In this document: positions 1 to 8,283 of the stretch, piece by piece
Position numbering within the stretch: the first letter of the stretch is position 1
How the letters are laid out: every line of letters begins with the position of its first letter
Origin: Butyriboletus loyo
Taxonomy: Eukaryota > Basidiomycota > Agaricomycetes > Boletales > Boletaceae
Length of the DNA stretch: 12,866 bases
Assembly: GCA_038093515.1 (NCBI GenBank)
Contig: JBBPSI010000414.1
Span: 1 to 12,866 of the forward strand
Reading direction: 5' to 3'
Notes under the pieces: generated by a model
What the model saw: the letters and a program-made list of their open reading frames with translations, nothing else
Databases searched by the model: none
What the model was told of the DNA's origin: nothing
Made by a program: the position numbers and the translations under genes

Positions 1-1083
1 GTTCTGCTTCATGTACTCCGCATGTTGTACTGGAGTAAGTCGGACGGCGTCGACGTCCATGGCGTTGGGGTCCCTTCAGTTGGACAAGGGTTTGGAAGAG
101 GAAGAGAATGTGGGAATGTAGCGTTTCCCGGCGCGGAGGTCGTCGATGCGCTTATGCTGCGCATGGAAAGCGGATGTTTTCTCAGCCCATCCGGCAAGCG
201 TGGTAGGGGGTTTCTCGCAGGAGAGGACAGATTCAGCGAGGCGGGGGTCGAGACCACGGATGAACCATTCGATGAGAGCCTTTTCATCGATGATCCCAGA
301 CTTGGCAGCGAGGAGCTGGAACTCCGTGACGTATGTGTCGTAGCCGTCCTTTCGGTTGGCTTTGTTTTGGGTTAGGTTCCCTAGGTCGATATGAGCACTT
401 TCTCCTACGTCGAAGGGATGGAAGACTCGGTGGAAGTCTTCGCAGACGGTGGTGAACTCCCTTTGTTGTGCTGTGGGGTGTCCATCTAGGAGAAGGCTCA
501 TCCATCCTTCTGAGAACGTCTTGCCCTTTCCTTCGCTCATCTTCATGAGGAGGGCGTTGATCTTTGACTCATCGTCGGGGAATGCCGTCTGGTTGGCGGC
601 GAAGTAGGTGCGCATGGCAAGGAGCCATCGCGAGGCGTCTTCATTGAGGCCAGAGAAGTCCTTGGGAACGATATTCTTTTTGTCCGACATATCGTTGTTG
701 TCTTCTTCGTCGTCGGAGGGATCTGCGGGTGGATAATACGGTGGAGAGGGAGAGCGGGAGTTGTGTGGGGAAACGTGGGGGGTTCTGTCGAGCCAATCGC
801 TTTGATAACCGTCGTCGCTGGGTGCCGGTTCGTCTTCCTGCCCTAGACCCTGGTCCTCGGGTTGATAAGAGGGTTCGGGGTCCGACTGGGGCAAAGGGGA
901 AAACTGGGGTTGAGGGTCTGGCGGGGCGGGAGAGTGTGGCGGCGATGGGTTGTCGACGACGATGGGTTCCGGTTCGGGGGAGGGAACGCGGAAAGAACGA
1001 CCGACGCGTCTGGGACGTTGGATGGAAATGGTGGGCGAGGGGAGGGCGGCTTTACTGCTGAAGAGCAGAAGCGAGGTGAAGAT
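1..1083 (-). pseudogene. gag: Ty3/Gypsy retrotransposon Gag, partial, with one in-frame stop
   Basis: Structural capsid protein of an LTR retrotransposon. The minus frame is open from 1083 to 79, is closed by TGA at 76-78, and then continues in the same frame to the window edge with DPNAMDVDAVRLTP, the segment that usually lies just before the CCHC zinc knuckle in fungal Gypsy Gags. The first ~130 codons are Pro/Ser/Asp-rich (for example RRVGRSFRVPSPEPEP). The capsid-like part follows, with RWLLAMRTYF, DLGNLTQ, EWFIRGLDPRLAESV and LAGWAEKTSAFHAQ. The first in-frame ATG is only at 690 (MSDKKNIVPKDFSG); the proline-rich part upstream reads like coding sequence but has no ATG, so a start may have been lost or initiation is at 690. 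TGA could come from an Arg CGA by a C-to-T change. Protease and polymerase would lie left of the window. Identity as Gag is confident; loss of function is inferred. Confidence 0.87.
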
Positions 1084-1091
1084 CTAGTTCT
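1082..1091 (-). other. Putative self-primer binding site of the retrotransposon
   Basis: Read on the minus strand, AGAACTAGAT begins 2 nt after the inner LTR end (1094). It does not start with TGG, as a tRNA-primed site would. It is a perfect 10-bp complement of ATCTAGTTCT at 1255-1246 inside the LTR, which lies where transcription should begin. This matches the known Tf1-type mechanism, in which the 5' end of the element's own mRNA folds back to prime minus-strand cDNA. The complementarity is seen directly; the mechanism is inferred. Confidence 0.6.
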
Positions 1092-1189
1092 TTTGTTACG
1101 CTGGGCGCTAACAATTAGAACAGCGAGGAGGCACTCTGGAGTGGCCTCGAGACTCGTGAAGCGTTTCTGAGCTGGGTCTCAGACTATGT

Positions 1190-1464
1190 CTTAGTGCGCA
1201 CACTAAGAGTCTGGAGTGAAACTAATTGCTAGCAGGTTACTGCGTAGAACTAGATAATGTACATGGTGTAAAGGCAGAGCCTTTATACTACTGGGGTCTG
1301 CGCACAGACCATGTCCCTAATCGAGCCACGAGAAGGGAAAGTACAAATACGGAAGGAATATTCCAGAAGATTCCGGAGTATGAGAGAAAGCGCGTCCGTG
1401 CGCGAGAAATGATGACTAAGTGCGAACGGTTGTTACCGTTCAAGTGGAACTAGCAAAAGGCTAG
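1190..1464. repeat. Cluster of five perfect short hairpins in the LTR
   Basis: Perfect inverted repeats: CTTAGTG-CGCA-CACTAAG (1190-1207), AAAGGC-AGA-GCCTTT (1270-1284), GGTCTG-CGCA-CAGACC (1295-1310), GAACGGT-TGTT-ACCGTTC (1424-1441) and CTAGC-AAAAG-GCTAG (1450-1464). Two have the same CGCA loop on different stems. The first lies in the part predicted to be transcribed (R-U5); the others flank or overlap the TATA region and U3. Confidence 0.7.
1255..1287 (-). promoter_or_regulatory. LTR core promoter: TATA box and predicted transcription start
   Basis: TATAAAG lies at 1287-1281 on the minus strand. A start at 1255, chosen only because the self-priming complement begins there, places the TATA box's first T at -32, the canonical spacing. 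The box overlaps a perfect hairpin (AAAGGC-AGA-GCCTTT, 1270-1284). The motif and spacing are seen; the start site is predicted. Confidence 0.6.
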
Positions 1465-1890
1465 GTGAATGTAATAGTCCCAACGGTAGAGGAGAGAAAA
1501 AGTAGACCACTACCGTAACAAGAAGGACTCGGGTGAGAAGTCGATCTAATTGACAAGGCATGGTGGTGAGTAGGTGAACGCCATTGTAAGGTCAGATCGT
1601 GATCCTGAGAAACAACACGTAATGCGATGATGAAAGAATCAGCTAGCAACCATAGTGTGCTAAAGAACATAATGTTCGATGCACCACATATGGAAGCGAG
1701 TATGAGACTCAAGAAAGCGAGTACCCATAGTAAACCAAGAGCGATAGCACTCTCATTCCGCAGGGCTGGAAACATTATCGAGAATCGACAGATGTTTAGA
1801 TTAAAAGCCTCTAGCAGGGCTCATAACCTTTCAGAATTGGTAAAGTCCGAGCAGGCGCACCGAGGGCAACGAAGGATGCAAGGGTAAACC

Positions 1891-1914
1891 TATCAGTGGA
1901 AAGACTCACTGATA
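1891..1914. repeat. 8-bp perfect inverted repeat in U3
   Basis: TATCAGTG (1891-1898) and CACTGATA (1907-1914) are perfect reverse complements around an 8-nt spacer. It lies in the middle of the proposed U3 and extends the hairpin-rich character of this LTR. Function unknown. Confidence 0.6.
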
Positions 1915-2362
1915 ATACGAGAGTGAGAGTATCGCAAACAGAGTATAAGGAGCAAGGCTCAACTTAGAGATATCGCAGTAGTGATGATAGAACTGAAAGA
2001 TCTAGAGAAAAGTGACAAGCCATAAGGGCTGTCTTATATACAGTACATGAGTGTTTGTACTTATGTTCTGTATAGTACCTATATAAGGTATAGTATGAAA
2101 TATGTGACGATATGATAGAGATAAGAGATAAGACTAAGCATATCGTCCAATAGCATAATAAGAGCTATTTGTAATGTGATAAGCGTGACTAGGTCTAGAC
2201 AATGATGTCATTTAGACTAGTCTAGAAACGTAGTGGCTGTAAGTGAAATACAGAAATAGAACACTACCGTTTCAACATGGCATCGTAAGATGGCGGGGCG
2301 GCAGGGACGCGTGAGCGTGGGAAAACAAGTGGCAGGGTACGCTTAGGGGTAAAACTGTAACA

Positions 2363-2641
2363 CAATGGGTGAAATGCTAGTATATACTAGTGTCCTAGGG
2401 CTAAGGGTATGATGTCATGCTTAGTCAGCTTACTAATAACCCTGTACCCTCTTACTAATCCTGTGACATCATCTATGACATCACTGATCTAGACTTGTGA
2501 TTCTGTGAAGGCTTCTGAAGCGTCAAGTGAAAGGTGAAAGAGTCAAAGGATTTTGAAGTCCTAACACCTGCCTAAAGTAGCTCTGCCAGTGAGTATCTAG
2601 ACTACAATCTAAGTCACAGTGCTCGTCACCCAATGTGATCA
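2363..2641. other. AT-rich flank between the LTR and the methyltransferase 3' end
   Basis: No gene is seen. It holds a perfect 14-bp palindrome CTAGTATATACTAG (2377-2390), three TGATGTCA/TGACATCA motifs (2410-2417, 2464-2471, 2476-2483) and an approximate direct repeat of CTTACTAAT followed by CCTGT near 2430-2465. Its style resembles the adjacent U3, so the true LTR edge, or a second small repeat, may lie within it. It should also contain the 3' UTR and poly(A) site of the methyltransferase gene. Confidence 0.5.
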
Positions 2642-3637
2642 TTATAATCCTGACGTGGGCTTCATTCCGTAAAACACCTTCAATTTGCGGCGTGAACCCA
2701 CTGTCCGATCCCATTCCTCCGCAACAGCATCTATCTTTGCGTCAAACTCCCTGTCCGATGTAACATACCCCATGCCGCCTGCCTTCATCACTGGCCCCTT
2801 CATACCCCTCAGAGCACCGATCGACGCATCCCTCGCTTCCTCACCAATCCGTCCTGCCCACTTGCCAATGTTGAGCGTGATTTCCTCGGTGCGTACGTTC
2901 ACGAAACCAGTCGTGGTCATCCATTCCACAATATGCTCGCAACACTGCAGGTCGAGACCCTTGGCCTCGAGAAACATGCTTAGAAATTCGACGTGCGCGG
3001 TTGTTTTGGGACCCGAGTACAAATTGGAATCGATCTCAACGAATTGGGCGTACCCGCCTGGTTGGAGGACGCGGTAGATTTCAGAGATGTCCTCTCTCCA
3101 CTCAGCCTTGGTTAGGGCGAGGATGAGAAGGCGCTGGTTGACGAGCTTGAACTTGGAGGACCAGTAGGAAGGAAGTGCCGTTGCTGATCCCACCGAGAAA
3201 TGGATATTGGGAGGATCGACTGCGTACTCCGGGAATAATTTTGGCTCGATATCGATTCCATAAAACTGGACGGATTCAGGGAGTAGAGACCGGCAATCGG
3301 TCAACCAAGTAGCTGAGAGACATTAACAAGGACATTCGACGTCGGTCTAGGCTAAAGCCATACCTGAACCTGTGCCAATGTCAAGCACTTTCGAGGTAGG
3401 GGGGATGGAAATGGCAGGAAAGATGATGCGGCCCCCAAAGAGTGTCTTGAAGAGTTGATGTTGACGTGCAAGCCTGTCCAAGCCTCCGCATGTATTTCGT
3501 GTCCAAAACGGCAAGATAGCTTACCTTTCCCTTTCATCATCGTCCGAGGGGAGGAGGTACAGAGCTCCTGGATAAGAGTGTGTGGACCTGTACGACTGTG
3601 TGGCCTGAGTGGAAGACGTCTTAAAATCGCAAGGCAT
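2642..3637 (-). CDS. Class I SAM-dependent methyltransferase, three exons
   Basis: Transfers a methyl group from S-adenosylmethionine; the substrate is unknown. Read as exons 3637-3525, 3473-3364 and 3312-2642, with two 51-nt GT-AG introns (3474-3524, 3313-3363). Codon phases join exactly, giving 297 aa, a normal length for this fungal family (LaeA/TAM-like in broad type). Seen in order: YLLPSDDDERER (about 27-38), RQHQLFKTLFGGRI (41-54), glycine-rich SAM motif LDIGTGSA (68-75), the acidic residue of GIDIEP (D95), a VNQRLL segment (about 131-136), and the post-motif LQPGGYAQFVEID (157-169). The ATG at 3637 is the nearest one upstream in the exon-1 frame. No stop or frameshift was found, unlike the neighbouring genes. 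The LTR element ends about 280 bp beyond its stop. Gene-cluster membership cannot be shown, and no TATA box is obvious upstream. Confidence 0.88.
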
Positions 3638-4399
3638 TATCTCCCTGTAACCAACCCGATCGGCAAGGAAGTTGGTACGCAGGAAACAGAGCTTGTGGAC
3701 AATGGTACTGACATGGTACCTTGCGGTGGCGTCAAGTGTGCCTTGAGACATGATCAATTGTGAATAACACCGGGTGCGAGTAAATGAGGAGTTGGCAACG
3801 CGCATGCAAGCGAGGTTCTACAACGCGCGACACGCGTTTCTGCTGTAACCGGGACCGCGTTCAACACGTTCGCTGCGAGGCACTTTTTTGCGATCAAAGA
3901 AGACTGCACCGATTTGTTGGGGCAGGGTGATATTGACACCAACTTGCATTGCCTTGCACGAGGTTTCACCGCTCTGGACCTGGACACAGCGCAACGAATA
4001 CGACGTAAAATAAACGAAAGTGATCATCTAGAGGCGCCAGTAACGAGGCTGCACACCCTCGCACGTCGTGCAAGCTAGGGTACGGCTCAATTTTCAGACT
4101 CCAACTTTCCGCCCCTGCAAACGAGACTCGGACATGAATTTGGCCATGTTGCGTACGCTGTCAACGCTGTCCCGGTTCCTTTGGAATCCCTGAAGCTATG
4201 CAACTCCCATGTGTGTCGTTACCGGATGCTTGATGGCAAGCATCAATCAGGTCTGGAAGGTGAAAGGATATGGGCACGTGAAGTAAATATGTACAAATCC
4301 TATTGTCTGAAACGTTCAAACGTTAATTCTTCCATCGTCCACCCAGTTCATTTGGGTCATTGCACTTCTACCCAATGCATCAATCACCCCGAAGCTACG
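3638..4399. other. Intergenic region, no gene recognised
   Basis: This lies between the methyltransferase start and the end of the aldo-keto reductase pseudogene, so it should hold the methyltransferase promoter. Short open frames on the minus strand (3754-4027) encode nothing I recognise and have unconvincing composition. One perfect hairpin is present, GATGCTT-GATGGC-AAGCATC (4225-4244). There are no tRNA boxes or repeats. Confidence 0.5.
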
Positions 4400-5695
4400 T
4401 TAGTGTGTCGTACATGTAACCAACGGTGTGTGCACGGGTGGCTCCGTTGTCTCCAAATTCTCCTTCTGCCTCCCCTCGTCCTCGCTCCTCGGGGTGACGA
4501 CGTAATCTCGCGCGCAAGAACGAGCTGTGCGGAAGCGACGCCACGCTGGGTTGCGAGGGCAGTGATGGTAGGGTCAGGTGATCCTTGGACATGCTGGTAG
4601 GCTTATATGCGGTGACCACTATCCTCTTGTATTTGCACTATTTCACCAGATTTAGCTGAGCAAGGATGGAATCTTCATATTTCATCAACCGGCCCCCGCA
4701 ACGCGAGACAAGGCCAACAGGATCTCGTAGAGGGAATGCAACCGTTTGTTCACTCGACTCGGTTAGCAGCAAGTATGACTTTCGCGTTTGTCAACAGACG
4801 CTCGAGACTATAATCATGCCGGTGAGCAGGATATATGCATCAAGGTGAGAAAACTTACGTCCCGATCGAAAAATTGCCAACGCTTATAGCTCTGACTTTT
4901 CCCCAAAGAACCCTTTCCATCTCAGCCCACGTCTCATTGAGAGTCATGCATTCTAATACTCGAGTCGCATATAGATCTTCCGGGTTGACAGGACTCCCAT
5001 GGCCCTCTTTTTGATCCACGGAGATTAGTTTCATTTGGACGTTATCGAGGCTGGTAGCAACAATGTCCACGGCCTTGTCGTGTTGCCAAGTCGTCAGGAA
5101 ACCTCTGCAGATCTACGAACAGGAAGTTGAAGGGCTCCACATGCACCCTGGATATTTGGTGGCTTGAGGAAGATACTGAGACGACGAGGTCGCAGAAGAC
5201 GAAGTGACTCAAAGTGACTCACAAGATTGAAAATAGTCCAATCCGGCTTCGCGCAAGATTTCGTCGATTGACTCGAACACGTACCCTGGGTGATGCTATC
5301 TAGAGTAAAGCCGGAGGTAATCAGTTTGAGATAACCAGCTTCGTCACTGAGCAGACGTACGGGAATTTGGTGGTCATAAATATCTCCTTGTGCGGAGTGC
5401 CCGACTCGCGGATCGCAGCTCCGATGGAATCCGCAGTCTCTACAAAGACGGAAAGTCGTTGGGATTCTGCAATTGAGAGAGGGAGGATGCTCGATATAAC
5501 GAGGTTGTATCGAGGTGCCTGTATCCTGCCTACGTGAGCGGAGCCATGAAACGAGGGTATTGGGGTACCTTCAATGCCGATCTAATCCACAATTTAGCCT
5601 CGACCCTCTTCCCGATCCACCTGGTTTCCTGCAAAACATCCAGACCCGATGGTGGGAGTAGAAACCGGCGAATTCAACTTGATGGAAAGGTACCG
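4400..5695 (-). pseudogene. Aldo-keto reductase pseudogene
   Basis: Relic of an NAD(P)H-dependent aldo-keto reductase (TIM barrel). Order on the minus strand: SIKLNSPVSTPTIGSGCF (about 5690-5635), RVEAKLWIRSALK, GYRHLDTTSLY (catalytic Asp and Tyr, about 5525-5493), IGAAIRESGTPHKEIFMTTKF (catalytic Lys, about 5425-5362), FESIDEILREAGLDYF (5278-5230), TWAEMERVL, GKVRAISVGNFSI, LERLLTNAKV (4806-4776), RIVVTAYKP, DPTITALATQRGVASAQLVLA (about 4580-4520) and VVTPRSEDEGRQKENLE (about 4503-4450). Damage: in-frame TGA (4750-4752) and TAG (4638-4640), at least four frameshifts, a lost splice donor after 5490, a phase break at the exon starting 5285, and no residue matching the catalytic His after LDYF. 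Intron 4808-4858 (51 nt, GT-AG) still joins in frame. The family call is firm; exact exon edges are approximate. Confidence 0.85.
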
Positions 5696-6384
5696 CTGAA
5701 ACCTTTACTGCTGGTACCTCACTTTACATTCGCGCGTAGAAAGCCAAAGGTAAGCCTGTGAATGGGATATTGTTAACGTCGACAAAGCCATGTGATCAAC
5801 TAGGGTCATCCACTGCACGTCGCACGATCATACGGTGATGATGAAGCTGCGCCTCCTTTGAGCGGAAATGGCTCGGACTCTATATTGGAGAAACTGCTTC
5901 ATATCCTAGCCTGTTGCAGACTTGGCTATCAAGAGTGTTCGCTCTTAGCCAAATTCATACGATCCATGTCTAGCATGAGAATTTCGGGTAAACAATGGCA
6001 GGCTGCCCAAGTGGCAGAGTAGGGTTGCTTAGAAACTGTACCATACACACTGACATCGATGTGGAGAGATAAAGCTTTCAGAAGAACCGAAGACGATTCT
6101 AAACGGAATGCTGCTCTTGGCAGGCTATGCGGCGGTTTGAGGTAAATGGTAAGGCGGGCTATTTTGACATCTTGATGCCGTTCCATCCTTTGGTGAGTCG
6201 ATTTAGACAAGTGCCAGCCTACAAGTGCGTGATTAAACCCAGTCGGATTTAGCTCCCTCGTTGTCGATCAACATAAAAGCCGGGCGAGCTTGTTCTAAAG
6301 TGCGTCCCACTGTCCTCTCGCTGTCTTGTCAAACAACCTTTGCGGATTCTTCACAAGATAGGATTGTTCTATTCTGACTCCGCG
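5696..6384. other. Intergenic region holding the promoter of the plus-strand gene
   Basis: No gene is seen. A minus-strand open frame (5929-6210) has no recognisable motif. The right end holds the TATA-like box and a CT-rich stretch expected of the 6385 gene. The left end should contain the lost upstream part of the aldo-keto reductase pseudogene; no start codon for it was found there. Confidence 0.5.
6272..6279 (+). promoter_or_regulatory. TATA-like box of the 6385 gene
   Basis: CATAAAAG is followed by a CT-rich stretch (GTCCCACTGTCCTCTCGCTGTC, beginning about 6304) where a start site about 30 nt downstream would fall. The ATG is at 6385. Position and composition fit a fungal core promoter, but no start site is demonstrated. 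Confidence 0.4.
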
Positions 6385-7494
6385 ATGTTCATCCCATCCA
6401 TTACCCGTAGTCCCAAATCCAGGCGTTTGCAACGCCGCAAAGGGGGTGGTGGAGGCGGAAAAAATAGTAGGGCTAGCAGCGATACCAGCAAATCGAGTGG
6501 TACCTCCGCGTCGTCCTCCAAAATAGGGAGTAGTAACACCTCGACTACCACCAAGACGTTCAGTGGGAATAGCCCTTCGAGTACTGGAAAGTTAACAACC
6601 ATACCGTTGACCAACCCTACTGCGAGCGGGAAGACCTCTGCGATTGCTTATGGGCCTGGTGGTGGGAGCACGATTGTAATTCGCATTGGTCAGATGTTTG
6701 CGGGCAGAAGGCTGGAGGAGGAACGAGGAGTCAAACCTTCGGCACGAAGTGGGTTTCTTGATCTGTCGGCTCGGTTGCTTAGTTTTACGGTCGTGGACTG
6801 AGGACTTGATCCTCAGGACATATGGAAGTGGTTACCCAGGCATTACAGAACGCGGTGTTACAGGACGGGGTTTTCCTTTTTGGTTTTGGCCCATTGTCTG
6901 GACTGGGTATGGTGTACCAAGTGAGAGTTACTTGCAGGCTTCAGAGGTGTGACGTTTATTATGCACAAGCTAGCGGTCTGACCTACGCTCGTCTCACTTT
7001 AGTATGGAGATCCTTACAATACCAGCCGCGTTGGTGGGCCGATGACCGAAGCGACATTTGCCTCCAACAGCGCTAACACGACCTTCCACATTCTCTCCGA
7101 TAACAGCACCGTCTCATCGCTCATTTTCTCGATTGATGCCAATTGTTCTTCTTTCCTCTCGGACTCGAGTTCGACGTCCCCACAGATATATAATACTTTA
7201 GCGCTAGGGTCACCCCAACCTGAACAGGCGATACAGTACTACCGTGCAAGTAGTATTGTCCTCACCCTTGATGGTTACTTCAATTTGGCCACACTCAGTA
7301 TTAATCCAAACGCCACGGGCTTCCCGCTTCCATCAGGTATCGACATGACGCTGTTGGATTGTCTGAACCAGACGATCGGACTCTCCGCACCGCTCGTCAG
7401 TAGCGCTGGTCTGCCACGGTGGTCGACGGGTCCATCTAGCACGTCACTCTTGGGACTATTATGGTTGGTATGCTGGATGATTCTTCTTCAATGA
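6385..7494 (+). CDS. Gly/Ser-rich basidiomycete protein of unknown function, three exons, one frameshift
   Basis: Exons 6385-6748, 6817-6946 and 7003-7494; introns 6749-6816 (68 nt) and 6947-7002 (56 nt, with a CTGAC branch), both GT-AG. I recognise the layout of a mushroom family without known function: a basic N-terminus (RRLQRRKGGGGGGK), a Ser/Thr/Gly linker, IGQMFAG, GGGTRSQTFGT, YGSGYPGITERGVTGRGFPF with FWPIVW, SEYGDPYNTSRVGGPM across intron 2, and then PQPEQAIQYYRASSIVLTLDGY. The C-terminus ends in a hydrophobic stretch (LLGLLWLVCWMILL) that could be a membrane anchor or GPI signal. No N-terminal signal peptide is obvious. Between IGQMFAGR (ends about 6706) and AGGGTRSQ (starts about 6708) the frame slips, as if one base were missing. 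Without the slip it would encode about 328 aa. Recent damage or an assembly error are both possible. Confidence 0.78.
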
Positions 7495-7993
7495 CGACGG
7501 TGCTTTCCCACCTTTATTTTCTTCCCTGGACCGTAGAGAAATAGACCGTTTTGATCTGTGCACGCACACTCGTCTGCTATTCATGTTTTCTTTTGCTCCT
7601 GTATAGCTGTATGTTTCGTCTCCTAGCAGTGTGGCATAGCACTGCCCTAGTTTTCGAGGGTGAGATCCGAACATGGGACAGCTAGGGTCTCTGACCACGA
7701 CATCGATGTACACTTTGACGTCCAAATACTGTGATTGCCATCGATAGACTGACCGCTCTGAACAGGGTGGATCATCAACCCTACTAGTAGCCACGATCAT
7801 CACCGCTGAAACAGTTCCACACGAATGGTTACGAATATTATCATACTATGGGCTAGTTTAGCTTGTTCCTTAGTACACCCGATTTAGCAGACTCCACTCC
7901 ACTTCACATACACATACCGACGGAGCTCCGAGTCCGAGCCTATCGAATCCAAGTTTACAAGGACGAGCACATTATATCTTGACTTCGACCACC
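7495..7993. other. Downstream region, no gene recognised
   Basis: This contains the 3' UTR of the preceding gene. A minus-strand open frame (7459-7803) overlaps that gene's 3' end and has no recognisable motif. No RNA gene or repeat was seen. Confidence 0.45.
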
Positions 7994-8127
7994 ATGTTTT
8001 CAACACCAAGGAAATGCAGTCCTTCCCCCTTCGCTCAACTGCCTTTGGCGCAAGCTAGATTTGCTTATGCCGCTTCTCCAGTGTTTTACCTCGTGGACGA
8101 TACTGTTGCTGGGAGCGACAACCAGGT
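7994..8127 (+). CDS. Possible first exon of a small unknown gene
   Basis: The ATG at 7994 sits in a strong eukaryotic context (CGACCACCATG) and opens 44 codons (MFSTPRKCSPSPFAQLPLAQ..., SPVFYLVDD...) up to CAG followed by GTGTGA, a possible splice donor; unspliced, it stops at once. A CTAAC branch-like site follows near 8162, with AG candidates near 8205-8225, but no downstream exon is convincing, and the frame then runs into the 3' end of the convergent HET pseudogene (stop at 8284). I do not recognise the protein. This may be a truncated gene or chance. Confidence 0.25.
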
Positions 8128-8283
8128 GTGAGCCAATCGTCCCACGTATCAACACTTTCACTAACATCAAATGACGACGCGGTGCGGGGTATGGACTATG
8201 ATAAAGCGGAGCGGAAAGCGATAGCGAAGACACGACGAGCAAGCAAAGCGACAACAGCAGACAAACGGGACCCGATCATCATG

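Larger units (their letters stand above)
1094..2362 (-). repeat. 5' long terminal repeat of a Ty3/Gypsy element (about 1269 bp)
   Basis: Located directly upstream of gag on the minus strand. Read on the plus strand it starts TGTTACGC and ends CTGTAACA, giving a 6-bp terminal inverted repeat with TG...CA ends. In the element's orientation the proposed U3 is 2362-1256 and R plus U5 is 1255-1094. The body is AT-rich and has no credible ORF. The outer sequence in element orientation (TGTTACAGTTTTACCCC) resembles 5' LTR ends I know from agaricomycete Gypsy elements. The second LTR is outside the window, so neither the boundaries nor a target-site duplication (the outer flank here is CAATG, 2363-2367) can be confirmed. 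Confidence 0.65.

Noticed and set aside
22..375. Plus-strand open frame of 117 codons
   Set aside because: Antisense of gag; composition is that of a shadow frame and the minus frame carries clear Gag motifs.
1226..1887. Short open frames on both strands in the LTR
   Set aside because: They lie in hairpin-rich LTR DNA and show no protein motif.
3754..4027. Cysteine-containing minus frames that briefly suggested a hydrophobin or secreted protein
   Set aside because: Cysteine spacing does not fit hydrophobins, there is no signal peptide, and two overlapping frames are equally open.
4181..4600. 139-codon plus-strand frame
   Set aside because: Runs antisense through the aldo-keto reductase pseudogene and shows no motif.
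6700..6712. Programmed -1 ribosomal frameshift
   Set aside because: No canonical slippery heptamer or obvious downstream structure; a base deletion or sequencing error is simpler.
7600..7700. Possible tRNA-like stretch
   Set aside because: No A/B box pair and no cloverleaf could be drawn.
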